This document shows positions 9,801 through 17,410 of a DNA stretch of 64,000 bases, piece after piece. A program made the translations under genes and the position numbers. The notes beneath the pieces are model-generated. The model was not told the origin of the DNA, did no database searches, and worked only from the letters and a program-made list of their open reading frames with translations. The number at the start of each line of letters is the position of its first letter. Position 1 is the first letter of the stretch. Source of the DNA: Mycolicibacterium mageritense (GTDB lineage: Bacteria; Actinomycetota; Actinomycetes; Mycobacteriales; Mycobacteriaceae). The DNA lies in the NCBI RefSeq assembly GCF_010727475.1, contig NZ_AP022567.1, positions 2,790,001 to 2,854,000 on the forward strand, given 5' to 3'.

Positions 9801-10757
9801 GAAGTCGCACGCGGCAAGGACATCGACGCGCTGCGCGAGCAGCTGTCGGTACCGGTCGCGCAGGCCGTCGCCGCCGCGGTGGCGGGCGAGCTGGAGCGTA
9901 CGGGGTTGCGGTCCTGGCCAGACGATCTCGACGAACTGCCCCGCACGGTCGAGAACGTCAGCGGTGGGCACACCGTGCGCGGCTATCCCGCGTTCGTCGA
10001 CACCGGAAAAGCCGTGGACATCAAGGTGTTCGCGAATCCCGCCGAACAGGCCGCGGCGATGCGACCGGGCCTGCGGCGGCTGCTGCGGCTCACGGTGCCC
10101 TCGCCCGTCAAGGCCATCGAGCGAGGCCTGGGTACGCGAACCCGGTTGGCCCTCAACGCCAATCCCGACGGCACCCTTGCCGCGCTGCTCGACGACTGTG
10201 CCGACGCCGCGGCCGACCTGATGGTCCCGAAACCGGTGTGGACCAGGGCCGCGTTCGCTGATTTGGTGCAGCGGGCCGGAAAGGAACTAGGGCCCACCAC
10301 ACAGGCCGCGGTGAGCCGGGTCGAGAAGGTGCTGGCGGCTTCGCACGAAGTGCGGGTCGCGCTGCCAGACAAGCCGTCGCCCGCGCAGGCCGACGCGGTG
10401 GCCGACATCCGTTCGCAGCTGGATCGGTTGCTGCCCAAGGGGTTTGTCACGGCTACCGGAGTCGGCAGGCTCAACGACCTGACGCGCTACCTCACCGCGA
10501 TCGCCCGCCGGTTGGACCGGCTGCCGCACGCCCTTGGCGCCGACCGGGATCGGATGTCGCGCATACACGCCGTCGAAGACGCCTATGACGAACTGGTGCA
10601 GGCGCTTTCGCCGGTGCGGGCCTCGGCCGACGACGTCCGTGACATCGCGTGGCAGATCGAGGAACTCCGGGTGAGCCTGTGGGCCCAGCAGCTGGGAACC
10701 CCTCGACCGGTCAGTGAGCAACGCATCTACAAGGCGATTGACGCCGTCGGGCGCTGA
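6870..10757 (+). CDS. hrpA: ATP-dependent RNA helicase HrpA (1295 aa)
   Basis: The protein is a full-length DEAH-box helicase of the size of E. coli HrpA (1300 aa). Walker A GATGSGKTTQ is near residue 90, the DEAH box (DEAHERS) near 185, SAT motif VTSATIEP follows, and motif VI is QRAGRSGRTAPG. After the helicase core come winged-helix/ratchet and OB-fold regions and the long HrpA-specific C-terminal domain. In E. coli HrpA acts on mRNA and on stalled ribosomes. The start is ATG 6870 (MSEPSVAELRSR); the same frame is open for 2 kb further upstream but that is antisense to the fadE-type gene. It ends 34 bp before the GntR gene. Confidence 0.95.
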   Translation: MSEPSVAELRSRLDALTIRDADRLRRRLRNLSGGDTTKIAEQVAAAEGLVLTRQAAVPAITYPDLPVSEHRDELAKAINENQVVVVAGATGSGKTTQLPKICLDLGRGIRGTIGHTQPRRLAARTVAQRIADELGTPLGDTVGYTVRFTDQASDRTLIKLMTDGILLAEIQRDRRLLRYDTLILDEAHERSLNIDFLLGYLRELLPRRPDLKVIVTSATIEPERFSRHFSDAPIVEVSGRTYPVEIRYRPLEVPVAADDADDPDDPDHEVVRTEMRDPTEAIIDAVAELEAEPPGDVLVFLSGEREIRDTSEALRAVVGQNTEVLPLYARLPTADQQKVFQPSHATRRIVLATNVAETSLTVPGIRYVVDPGTARISRYSRRTKVQRLPIEPISQASAAQRAGRSGRTAPGVCIRLYSEEDFESRPRYTDPEILRTNLAAVILQMAALQLGDIAEFPFLDPPDARSVRDGVQLLQELGAFDAAGALTDVGRRLARLPLDPRIGRMILAADAEGCVREVLIIAAALSIPDPRERPVDREEAARQKHARFADEHSDFVSYLNLWSYLSEQRKERSGNAFRRMCREEFLHYLRIREWQDLVGQLRSIARDIGITESDEPADPARIHAALTAGLLSHVGLREGDGRDYAGARNSKFVLAPGSVLTKKPPRWIVVADLVETSRLFGRIAARIEPEAIERVAGHLVQRTYSEPHWDARRGAVMAFERVTLYGLPLVPRRRVGYAQIDPPVARELFIRHALVEGDWQTRHHFFRDNARLRAELEEMEERARRRDLLVGDDDIYALYDARIPADIVSARHFDAWWKKQRHKTPDLLTFTRDDLLRSDDSAEHPDTWQADDLNLPLTYRFEPGAADDGVTVHVPVGVLARLGGDGFAWQVPALREELVTALIKSLPKDLRRNFVPAPDTARAILGDLDPTAGSLLDEVQRELRRRSGILVPIDAFDLDKIPNHLRMTFAVEAADGREVARGKDIDALREQLSVPVAQAVAAAVAGELERTGLRSWPDDLDELPRTVENVSGGHTVRGYPAFVDTGKAVDIKVFANPAEQAAAMRPGLRRLLRLTVPSPVKAIERGLGTRTRLALNANPDGTLAALLDDCADAAADLMVPKPVWTRAAFADLVQRAGKELGPTTQAAVSRVEKVLAASHEVRVALPDKPSPAQADAVADIRSQLDRLLPKGFVTATGVGRLNDLTRYLTAIARRLDRLPHALGADRDRMSRIHAVEDAYDELVQALSPVRASADDVRDIAWQIEELRVSLWAQQLGTPRPVSEQRIYKAIDAVGR

Positions 10758-10791
10758 TCACCATATGATATTGCGAACCGAGGAGAGGCCG

Positions 10792-11452
10792 ATGGGCGAG
10801 ATGACCGTGGGAAGGCAGTTTCAGTCCCTGCGTGATCTCGTCTGCAATGACCTGCGCACCCGCATCATCGAAGGCCTGCTGCTGCCGGGCGAGCGTCTGG
10901 TCGAGCGCGATCTCGCCGAAGAGCTCGAAGTGTCACGCATCGTGGTGCGGGAGGCCATTCAGCAGCTGGTGGCCGAGAAACTCGTGGTGGTGCTGCCGCG
11001 GCGCGGCGCGCAAGTGGCTTCGATGGACGAGCGGGACATCGCCGAGCTGTTCCAGGTGCGGTTGAATCGCTCGGTGCGCTGCGGAGAACCGCACCGATGC
11101 CGACCTCGCCAGGCTCAAGGACGTGTTCGATGCGGCCACGTCCGCTGCCCAGGCAGGCGACGTGAGCGAGGCGACGCGGCTCAACGTCGAGTTCCACTTC
11201 GCGATCGTCGACGCCTGCGGCAACGATCTGCTCGCTTCGATCATGCGCTCGCTCAAGGGGCCGGTGCGGCGCGTGTTCCGGATGACGCAGGACAGTGTGG
11301 CCGTGGACCCGGGAGCCGACCACGCGGCCTTGCTGAAGGCCATCACCGACCACGATGCCGAGACCGCGGGCCGGCTCGCGTACGACCACATCGAGGCGAC
11401 CCGGCTGCCCACCTTGGAGCACGTCGCCAAGCTCGCGGCCGACGCGCAGTAG
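10792..11452 (+). pseudogene. GntR-family (FCD domain) regulator interrupted by a frameshift
   Basis: Translation from ATG 10792, which has an excellent GAGGAGAGG ribosome-binding site, gives a normal GntR winged helix (LRTRIIEGLLLPGERL, SRIVVREAIQQLV, LPRRGAQVASM) up to ELFQVRLN. The FCD effector domain then continues only in the next frame (AAENRTDADLARLKDVFDAATSA ... to the stop at 11450-11452). The switch lies between about 11063, where the second frame has a stop, and 11085, and is equivalent to one extra base. Either the gene is broken or the assembly carries a one-base error. The regulator would bind an organic acid and probably control the oxidoreductase 10 bp downstream. Confidence 0.8.
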
Positions 11453-11462
11453 CCCGGCGATC

Positions 11463-12605
11463 GTGGACCGCAAGCGCGTGGTGATCGCCGGCCTCGGCGA
11501 CACCGGCGTGCTCACCGCGATTCGGCTGGCCCGCCGGTTCGACGTCGTCGGTGTCTCGGTGAACCCCGGTCTGGTGAGCGGTCAGGAGGTCGGTGTGCGG
11601 CTGGCTCGGCCGGACGTGTGGGCCCGCGACTATTGGATCGGGTTCGACCGGTTCCACGGGCTCGACGATGTCCGCACGGTGCACGGGACGATCACGGGCG
11701 TAGACCTGCCGGGGCGGACCGTGAGCGTGCGACACGCCGCGGGCAACACCGTGCGCGAACCCTATGACGCGCTGGTCATTTCGACCGGTGTGGCCAACGG
11801 GTTCTGGCGCAGACCGGTCGTGCGGTCGGCCGACGAGATCGGCGCGAGCCTGCGTGAAGCGCACGACACGCTGGGCGCCGCGGGTTCGGTGGCCGTGATC
11901 GGTGGCGGTGCGGCCGCGGTGGCAAGCGCGGTCAACATCGCCGTGCGATGGCCGGATACCCATGTCGCGCTGTACTTTCCGGGTGGTCAACCGTTACCTC
12001 ACCATCATCGGCGCGCCCGCGCCCGCATCGTGCAGCGCCTTGCCGAAGCCGGGGTGACGACGCATCCGGGACACCGCGCCGTGGTCGCCGACGGTTTCGA
12101 GTGCGACGCCATCACGAATGCGCCGGTGCACTGGAGCACAGGGCAGGAGCCTGTGCAGGCGGATGCCGTGCTGTGGGCGATCGGGCGCGTGCGTCCGAAC
12201 ACGGGCTGGTTGCCGCCCGAGGTGCTCGACGCGCGTGGCTTCGTCCGGGTGACACCGCAATTGCAGGTTCCGGGCTACCCCGGTGTGTTCGCGGTGGGTG
12301 ACGTCGCCGCGACCGACCCGTTGCGATCCTCGGCGCGCAACCGGGCCGACGGCCTGCTGGCCCACAACATCGCCGCCCATTTCACCGGGCAGCGCATGCG
12401 GGCGTACCGGCCACCCGCGTACCGGTGGGGTTCGGTGCTGGGCGCACAACCCGACGGGCTGGAGGTGTTCGCGCCCAACGGGTTCGCGTTCCGGTTTCCC
12501 TCCTGGACCATCGACCGGGTACTGCAGCCCTGGATCGTCCGGCGCGGCATCTACCGCGGCGTGCGCGGCGGTGCGCACGCTCAGGGCGCCATGACCGAGG
12601 GCTGA
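11463..12605 (+). CDS. FAD-dependent pyridine nucleotide-disulfide oxidoreductase (380 aa)
   Basis: The enzyme has an N-terminal FAD dinucleotide fold VVIAGLGDTGVLTAIRL, a second NAD(P)H-binding Rossmann motif VAVIGGGAAAVASAV around residue 145, and the C-terminal FAD-binding motif GVFAVGDVAATDPL. This layout resembles NDH-2, AIF or FSP1-like flavoproteins; no redox-active CxxC pair is visible, so it is not a classical disulfide reductase. The GTG start at 11463 is 10 bp after the GntR frame ends, with only a weak ribosome-binding site, suggesting coupling. The electron acceptor is unknown. Confidence 0.85.
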   Translation: MDRKRVVIAGLGDTGVLTAIRLARRFDVVGVSVNPGLVSGQEVGVRLARPDVWARDYWIGFDRFHGLDDVRTVHGTITGVDLPGRTVSVRHAAGNTVREPYDALVISTGVANGFWRRPVVRSADEIGASLREAHDTLGAAGSVAVIGGGAAAVASAVNIAVRWPDTHVALYFPGGQPLPHHHRRARARIVQRLAEAGVTTHPGHRAVVADGFECDAITNAPVHWSTGQEPVQADAVLWAIGRVRPNTGWLPPEVLDARGFVRVTPQLQVPGYPGVFAVGDVAATDPLRSSARNRADGLLAHNIAAHFTGQRMRAYRPPAYRWGSVLGAQPDGLEVFAPNGFAFRFPSWTIDRVLQPWIVRRGIYRGVRGGAHAQGAMTEG

Positions 12606-12616
12606 TCGACGGGCGC

Positions 12617-13828
12617 CTACCGCGGCAGCGTTACCGGAACCGTTTGCAGGCCAGGCGCCGCCGGTGCCACGGGCGCACCCGCAACACCGGGTACTCCGGC
12701 CACGACGGGTGCTCCGGCGACGCCGGGTACCGCTGGGGTCGCGGGCGCGACCGGCGCCGGCGCGACCTGGCCCGGCACGGCGCCCGGCGCCGGGGCCACC
12801 TGCGCAGGCACCGGCGCGGGTTGACCGACGCCGAGCACGCGCAGCATGTCGGGCTTCATCTCCTGCAGCTGTGCGCCCCAGTAGTTCCAGTTGTGCGTGC
12901 CGTTGGACGGGAAGTTGAACTTCGCGTTGCGGCCCCCGGCGGCCTGGTACTTCTGCTGGAAATCCTTGTTCGAGGTGACGGTGATGTTCTCCAGGAACTG
13001 CGCGCTGTACATCGTGCCGAAGTTGCCGTCCGAGCCGTCGAGGTCCGACGGGGCACCGTTACCGCAGTACACCCACACGGCTGTGTTGTTGGCCACCAGC
13101 CGGTTGATGTTGACGGTGGGATCGTTGCGCCGCCACGCCGGGTCGTTGCTGATGCCCCACATGTCGGCTGCGTTGTAGCCGCCCGCGTCTTTCATCGCGA
13201 AGCCGATGAGCGTGGGCCACAAGCCACTTGAGGGGTTGAGGAAGCCCGACAGCGCGCCGGCGAAGATGAACTGCGTGGGATGCCAGATCGCCAGGGTCAG
13301 CGCTGCACCGCCCGACATCGAGAGCCCCACGACGGCGTTGCCGGTCGGTGAGACGTTGCGGTTGGTGGCCAACCAGGCAGGCAGTTCCTGAGTCAGGAAC
13401 GTCTCCCATTTGTACGTGGTCGTGCCCGCACTGCCCCGGGCGGGCTGGTACCAGTCGGAATAGAAGCTGGACTGACCGCCGACGGGCATCACGACCGCGA
13501 TGCCGGAGTCGTGGAACCACTCGAACGCCGCGGTGTTGATGTCCCAGCCGTTGGCATCGTCCTGCGCGCGCAGCCCGTCGAGCAGGTACAGCGCCCGGGC
13601 GCCACCCGTGCTGGGAGTCGGCCCGCTGGCGCGCTGGAACTCGACCTTGATGTCACGGCCCATCGACGGGGACGGCACCTGCAGGTATTCGACCGGCAGG
13701 CCGTCGCGGGAATAGGCCGCCGCCTCCGGGGCCGGTCCGGTCACGCTCATCGAGGCCGTCAGCATCAGTGTGGCCGCCGCGGTCGCCGCCACGCGACGCC
13801 ACATCCTGTTGAGGAACGTCCGCTTCAC
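12617..13828 (-). CDS. Antigen 85-family mycolyltransferase with Pro/Ala/Val-rich tail (403 aa)
   Basis: After a signal peptide ending at about PEAAAY, the mature protein follows antigen 85: GLPVEYLQVPSPSMGRDIKV, LYLLDGLRAQDD, VVMPVGGQSSFYSDWY, the nucleophile in VVGLSMSGG, the Glu in AQFLENIT and the His in GTHNWNYWGAQL. It should transfer mycolates between trehalose monomycolate molecules and to arabinogalactan in the cell envelope. Two features are unusual: the conserved disulfide pair of Ag85A/B/C is replaced (PARGSAGTTTYKW has no Cys), and the last 75 residues are a low-complexity Pro/Ala/Val/Gly tail. The GTG start at 13828 is preferred over TTG 13837; TAGCTT upstream would give a leaderless mRNA. 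Which fbp paralogue it is cannot be decided here. Confidence 0.9.
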   Translation of the reverse strand: MKRTFLNRMWRRVAATAAATLMLTASMSVTGPAPEAAAYSRDGLPVEYLQVPSPSMGRDIKVEFQRASGPTPSTGGARALYLLDGLRAQDDANGWDINTAAFEWFHDSGIAVVMPVGGQSSFYSDWYQPARGSAGTTTYKWETFLTQELPAWLATNRNVSPTGNAVVGLSMSGGAALTLAIWHPTQFIFAGALSGFLNPSSGLWPTLIGFAMKDAGGYNAADMWGISNDPAWRRNDPTVNINRLVANNTAVWVYCGNGAPSDLDGSDGNFGTMYSAQFLENITVTSNKDFQQKYQAAGGRNAKFNFPSNGTHNWNYWGAQLQEMKPDMLRVLGVGQPAPVPAQVAPAPGAVPGQVAPAPVAPATPAVPGVAGAPVVAGVPGVAGAPVAPAAPGLQTVPVTLPR

Positions 13829-13894
13829 ACCAGGCAAGCTAACAACGTGCGTACGCCGCGCCGAACCCGCGCGCCGAGCGTAACCCCTCTGTTA

Positions 13895-14761
13895 TCAATG
13901 TGATTCGCTTCCGAAAGCTTGGCGCCACTGCCGGGGTGACAAGTCGTGCGCCCGGCGGAACTGCCTGGTGAAGTAGCCGGGGTCGAGTATCCCGACGTGC
14001 CGGGCGACGTCCGAGATCGGTAGATCGGTCTCGCTCAGCAGTTCCCGAGCCCGGGTCATGCGCCGCTCGGTGATCCACTCGCCGACCGTGCGGCCGGTGC
14101 GGCGCTTGACCAGCGTGGTGAGATGACCGGCCGTCATCCCGACGGTCTCGGCGACGTCACGCAGTGAGAGCGGCCCGGCCAACCGGCGTTCGATCACCGC
14201 GAAGACCTCGGCCAGCAGCGGTTCGCCACTGCGCCGCAGGTCACCGACCACATCGTCGGCGAGCCTCGCCAGGTCGATCAGCAGCAGCGTGAGGTACGCG
14301 AGCGCCGCCTGCCGATAGCCGTCTTCGCGGCCGGTCAGCTCGTCCTCGATGGATCGGATCATGCTGTCCCACACCGCTTGTCGCTCCGCAGGGATGGCGA
14401 GCCGCAGCAGCCCGCCCGGCCGGCCGTGGAGGAACGGGAACAGCAGCGGATGCGCCTGCCACGCCGGCCACGGCGAGCCGGCGTCGTGCCCCAGCGCCGC
14501 GGGATCGAAGAACACGCCGACGCCGTCGGTACCGGTGACCAGAGCCCTCGGGTCGATCACCGCGCCCGCGGCGACGACGTAGACGACGCCTTCGGTGTGC
14601 GCGTACCAGAGCACCGGGAAGTCGTGGATGTGCGGTCCGTGTTCGAGCAGGTCTTCGCGACGGCCACGGATCACCGAGACCGGAGGTGCCTCGCGGGCCG
14701 TCCAGTACCGGTACACCGGGACACCGTCACGGTGCCGCACGAGCCGGGCCGAGTCGGGCAT
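13895..14761 (-). CDS. AraC-family transcriptional regulator (288 aa)
   Basis: The protein has an N-terminal cupin-like sensor (HGPHIHDFPVLWYAHTEG and VIDPRALVTGTDGVG) and a C-terminal double helix-turn-helix: LSLRDVAETVGMTAGHLTTL and LPISDVARHVGILDPGYFTRQFRR. It is divergent from a SAM-dependent methyltransferase, with a good inverted repeat between the two genes. A GTG at 14797 would extend the protein by 12 residues but abuts that repeat; I prefer ATG 14761 (MPDSARLVRHR). Likely target is the divergent methyltransferase; effector unknown. Confidence 0.88.
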   Translation of the reverse strand: MPDSARLVRHRDGVPVYRYWTAREAPPVSVIRGRREDLLEHGPHIHDFPVLWYAHTEGVVYVVAAGAVIDPRALVTGTDGVGVFFDPAALGHDAGSPWPAWQAHPLLFPFLHGRPGGLLRLAIPAERQAVWDSMIRSIEDELTGREDGYRQAALAYLTLLLIDLARLADDVVGDLRRSGEPLLAEVFAVIERRLAGPLSLRDVAETVGMTAGHLTTLVKRRTGRTVGEWITERRMTRARELLSETDLPISDVARHVGILDPGYFTRQFRRAHDLSPRQWRQAFGSESH

Positions 14762-14797
14762 GACACCGAAAATAATCCAGATATTGCCGATCTTCAC

Positions 14798-14823
14798 CCA
14801 ACTACTGCCATATCAGCAGTTGG
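14798..14823. promoter_or_regulatory. Inverted repeat in AraC/methyltransferase divergent promoter
   Basis: CCAACTACTG (14798-14807) and CAGCAGTTGG (14814-14823) form a 10-bp inverted repeat with one mismatch and a 6-bp spacer. It ends 3 bp before the methyltransferase start codon and about 40 bp before the AraC start, so it is a candidate operator or a hairpin in a short leader. Confidence 0.5.
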
Positions 14824-14826
14824 ACC

Positions 14827-15501
14827 ATGGAAACCATGACCGAACATCGTCCACATCTATTGGCCAACAAACACGACTATCTGCCTGCCGCCGGACACGA
14901 CGCGCTGCTTCCCGGCTACGACCTGCTGACCCGAGTGCTCGGTATGCGCCGGGTGTACGACACCCTGGTCAGGCAGGCTGGTTTGGCGGCAGGTCAGCGA
15001 ATACTCGAAATCGGCTGCGGCACCGGGAACCTGACGACACGGGTGAAACGCGCGAACCCCGAGGGCGACGTGACCGCGACCGACCCGGACCCACGCGCGT
15101 TGGCGCGGGCACAGCGGAAAGCCAAGCGAATGGGCGGCATCCGGTTCGAGCGGGCCTATGCGCAGGAGCTGCCGTTCGCCGACCAGGCCTTCGACCGCGC
15201 ACTGTCGTCGATGATGCTGCACCATCTTGACGACGCCACCAAGGCCGCTGCCGTCGGCGAACTGTTCCGTGTCCTCAAACCCGGCGGAGAGCTCCACATC
15301 GTCGACATCGGCGGCGACATGACCGGTGACCACGACGTGATGTCGCGGCTGATGAAGCGCAACCACCACGCCGCAGGGAACCTGGGCGACGCGATCCCAC
15401 GCCTGCTGACATCCGCCGGATTCGATTGTGCGGTGGTCAGATCCGAACCGCACCGGATGATCGGCCGGCTCACCTACTATCGCGCGACGCGGCCGCGGTG
15501 A
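14827..15501 (+). CDS. Class I SAM-dependent methyltransferase (224 aa)
   Basis: The protein carries the methyltransferase motif I LEIGCGTGNLTTRV, motif II-like DVTATDPDP, and motif post-I to III with LSSMMLHHLDDATKAAAV and VLKPGGELHIVDIGG, the pattern of UbiE/Methyltransf_11-type small-molecule methyltransferases. The ATG at 14827 is followed by a second possible ATG at 14836. It is the divergent partner of an AraC regulator. Its last 32 bp overlap the 3' end of the CocE-type hydrolase on the opposite strand. Substrate unknown. Confidence 0.85.
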   Translation: METMTEHRPHLLANKHDYLPAAGHDALLPGYDLLTRVLGMRRVYDTLVRQAGLAAGQRILEIGCGTGNLTTRVKRANPEGDVTATDPDPRALARAQRKAKRMGGIRFERAYAQELPFADQAFDRALSSMMLHHLDDATKAAAVGELFRVLKPGGELHIVDIGGDMTGDHDVMSRLMKRNHHAAGNLGDAIPRLLTSAGFDCAVVRSEPHRMIGRLTYYRATRPR

Positions 15502-17410
15502 ACGCTGTGGGGTCGGTCATCGGGATCAGCAGGCTCGACGCCGTCGTGCCGCCCTGGCGCACCTGATAGACCCCGCCGGCCAAGGCCTCCCGCGCGGGCT
15601 TGGTGGGCACCAGGTGAGGGAAGTCGTACGTGGTCAGGGTGAGCCGCAGGCGATGCCCCGGCTCGATGAGCGCTGCGGTGGGAAAGATCTCGATGTCGTA
15701 GCGCGTCAACTCGCCCGGTGTCACGGGCTCGACCGCGGCCCGCGTGCTGATGTGCTGGGGACGCAGCACGGTGCCGTCGGGCAGGTACCACGTCGACTCG
15801 GGATCCAGTGCCCGGTGCGAGCCCAGCAACGCGCCCTGCGTCAGCGGTCGGCTGACCCCGTCCGGCGAAACGTCGTCCAGATGCGCGACCCACAGCGTGT
15901 CGGTGGTGTCGGCCGTTGCGTACACCGTCAAGGTGACCGGGCCGGCCACCAATTGGGTGGTCTCGTACGACGGCGTCGTGTACGTCAGGGCTTCGCGCTG
16001 CAGCCGGCTGTTGTCGAGGTCGTAGCGGATGCGGCGACCCGTCTGCGACACCACGAAACTGCCCATGCCCAGACTCCACTGCTCTAGGCTGCGTCCCGAG
16101 ATGGGGCCGCGGACGGCATAACGCAGCGTTGCCTCGGTGTGTGCGTCCGCGGGTTCGTCCTCCAGCCGTCCCCCGTCGGCGAGGTACAGCCGTCGCGGCG
16201 TGGCCTGGGGGAACGGGTACTCGCTGGTGTGGAACCACTGTGTGCTGCCGATGGGCTGGAACCGCAGCGGCGGCCCGGTCACCGCGGCATCGTCGGTGTC
16301 CTTGAGCCACCTGTCGAACCAGCGCAACTGGATTGCGTTGAGGTGCAGCCCGTCCAGGTCCGACACGTGGTACCACGGACCCATCATCAGCTGGATCCGG
16401 TCCGACACCGGCTGGCCCGGCTCCATGGGTGCATGCGGTGGACGGTGCGCGAACGCGTTCTGCAGGGTCGCGTAGTTGAGCGGCGCGCCGCGCTGGAACG
16501 CGTCGTGCCAGCCGCCGATCAGGAAGACCGCGACCCCGTTCTCGATGATCTTGGGCAGGACGTCACTGGCCCGCATGGTGTCCCAGAACGGCCCGTCGAA
16601 CGCGGTGTCCCCGCCCTTGGCGGCGTCGGCCGTCATCGACTTGAAGTACTGCCGTTGGTCGCGTCCGCGTTGGCGCACGGTGGCGAGGCCGCCCGCGCGA
16701 GGGCGGTCGTGGGCGCCGCGCTTGGCGAATTCCAGCGCCGGGTTGACGACGTTGAGCAGCGAGTAGACGGCGCCGTACGCCCGCACGGTACGCATGTGCG
16801 GCACGCCGCCCATCGTGACCACATCGCGATAGAAGTCGTTGGCCGCCATGACCGGGAAGATCGCCTTGAGCGGCGAATCGGGGCCGACCGCGGCCGCGGT
16901 CAGCAGCTGATTGATCGCCAGGTACGAGATGCCGAACATGCCGACGCGGCCATTGGAGTTCGGTAGCTTCGCGGCCCAGTTGACCAGATCCACGCCGTCG
17001 GTGACCTGTTCGGTGCCCAACATCTCGAACGACCCGCCGGACACCCCGGTGCCGCGGACGTCGGCCATCACCTCGATGTAGCCGCGCCGGATCAGGTACC
17101 GCGTGGCGCCCCCGCCGATCTGGGCTGCAGGCGGCGGAGCCTTCTTGCCGTACGGAGTGATGGACAGCAATACCGGAAACGGCCCGTCGGCGGGCCGGCC
17201 GGTCTCGGGGTCGGTCGGGTAATGCACGTCGGCACGGAGAACCGTGCCATCGGACATGGGCACCGCGATGTTGTGGTGCACGCCCACGCCGTACCGGGCC
17301 GGTGGTGGCGTCCACTCCGGTTCCAGCGGTGAGGGACTGGTCTTACGAGTGCGTGCCGCGGCCCACCCGGCGATGGCCCTCTCGCGGATCGCCTGCAACC
17401 TGTTCGCCAT
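15470..17410 (-). CDS. CocE/NonD-family serine hydrolase (646 aa)
   Basis: The architecture is that of cocaine-esterase / X-Pro dipeptidyl-peptidase S15 hydrolases: an alpha/beta-hydrolase core with nucleophile Ser in VGMFGISYLAINQ, acid Asp in GGWHDAFQRG, His in GPWYHVSDLDG, and a C-terminal jelly-roll domain (LVAGPVTLTVYATADTTDT onward). It probably hydrolyses an ester or amide in the cytosol; no signal peptide is seen. The ATG at 17410 has an AGGGAG ribosome-binding site. Its start lies within the 3' end of the upstream LysR gene (68-bp overlap), so the two are likely cotranscribed and it may be a LysR target. Confidence 0.9.
   Translation of the reverse strand: MANRLQAIRERAIAGWAAARTRKTSPSPLEPEWTPPPARYGVGVHHNIAVPMSDGTVLRADVHYPTDPETGRPADGPFPVLLSITPYGKKAPPPAAQIGGGATRYLIRRGYIEVMADVRGTGVSGGSFEMLGTEQVTDGVDLVNWAAKLPNSNGRVGMFGISYLAINQLLTAAAVGPDSPLKAIFPVMAANDFYRDVVTMGGVPHMRTVRAYGAVYSLLNVVNPALEFAKRGAHDRPRAGGLATVRQRGRDQRQYFKSMTADAAKGGDTAFDGPFWDTMRASDVLPKIIENGVAVFLIGGWHDAFQRGAPLNYATLQNAFAHRPPHAPMEPGQPVSDRIQLMMGPWYHVSDLDGLHLNAIQLRWFDRWLKDTDDAAVTGPPLRFQPIGSTQWFHTSEYPFPQATPRRLYLADGGRLEDEPADAHTEATLRYAVRGPISGRSLEQWSLGMGSFVVSQTGRRIRYDLDNSRLQREALTYTTPSYETTQLVAGPVTLTVYATADTTDTLWVAHLDDVSPDGVSRPLTQGALLGSHRALDPESTWYLPDGTVLRPQHISTRAAVEPVTPGELTRYDIEIFPTAALIEPGHRLRLTLTTYDFPHLVPTKPAREALAGGVYQVRQGGTTASSLLIPMTDPTAFTAAASRDSR

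Noticed and set aside
15597..16966. Long plus-strand open frames inside the CocE-type hydrolase gene
   Set aside because: They are complements of codon-biased high-GC coding sequence and have no recognisable motifs.
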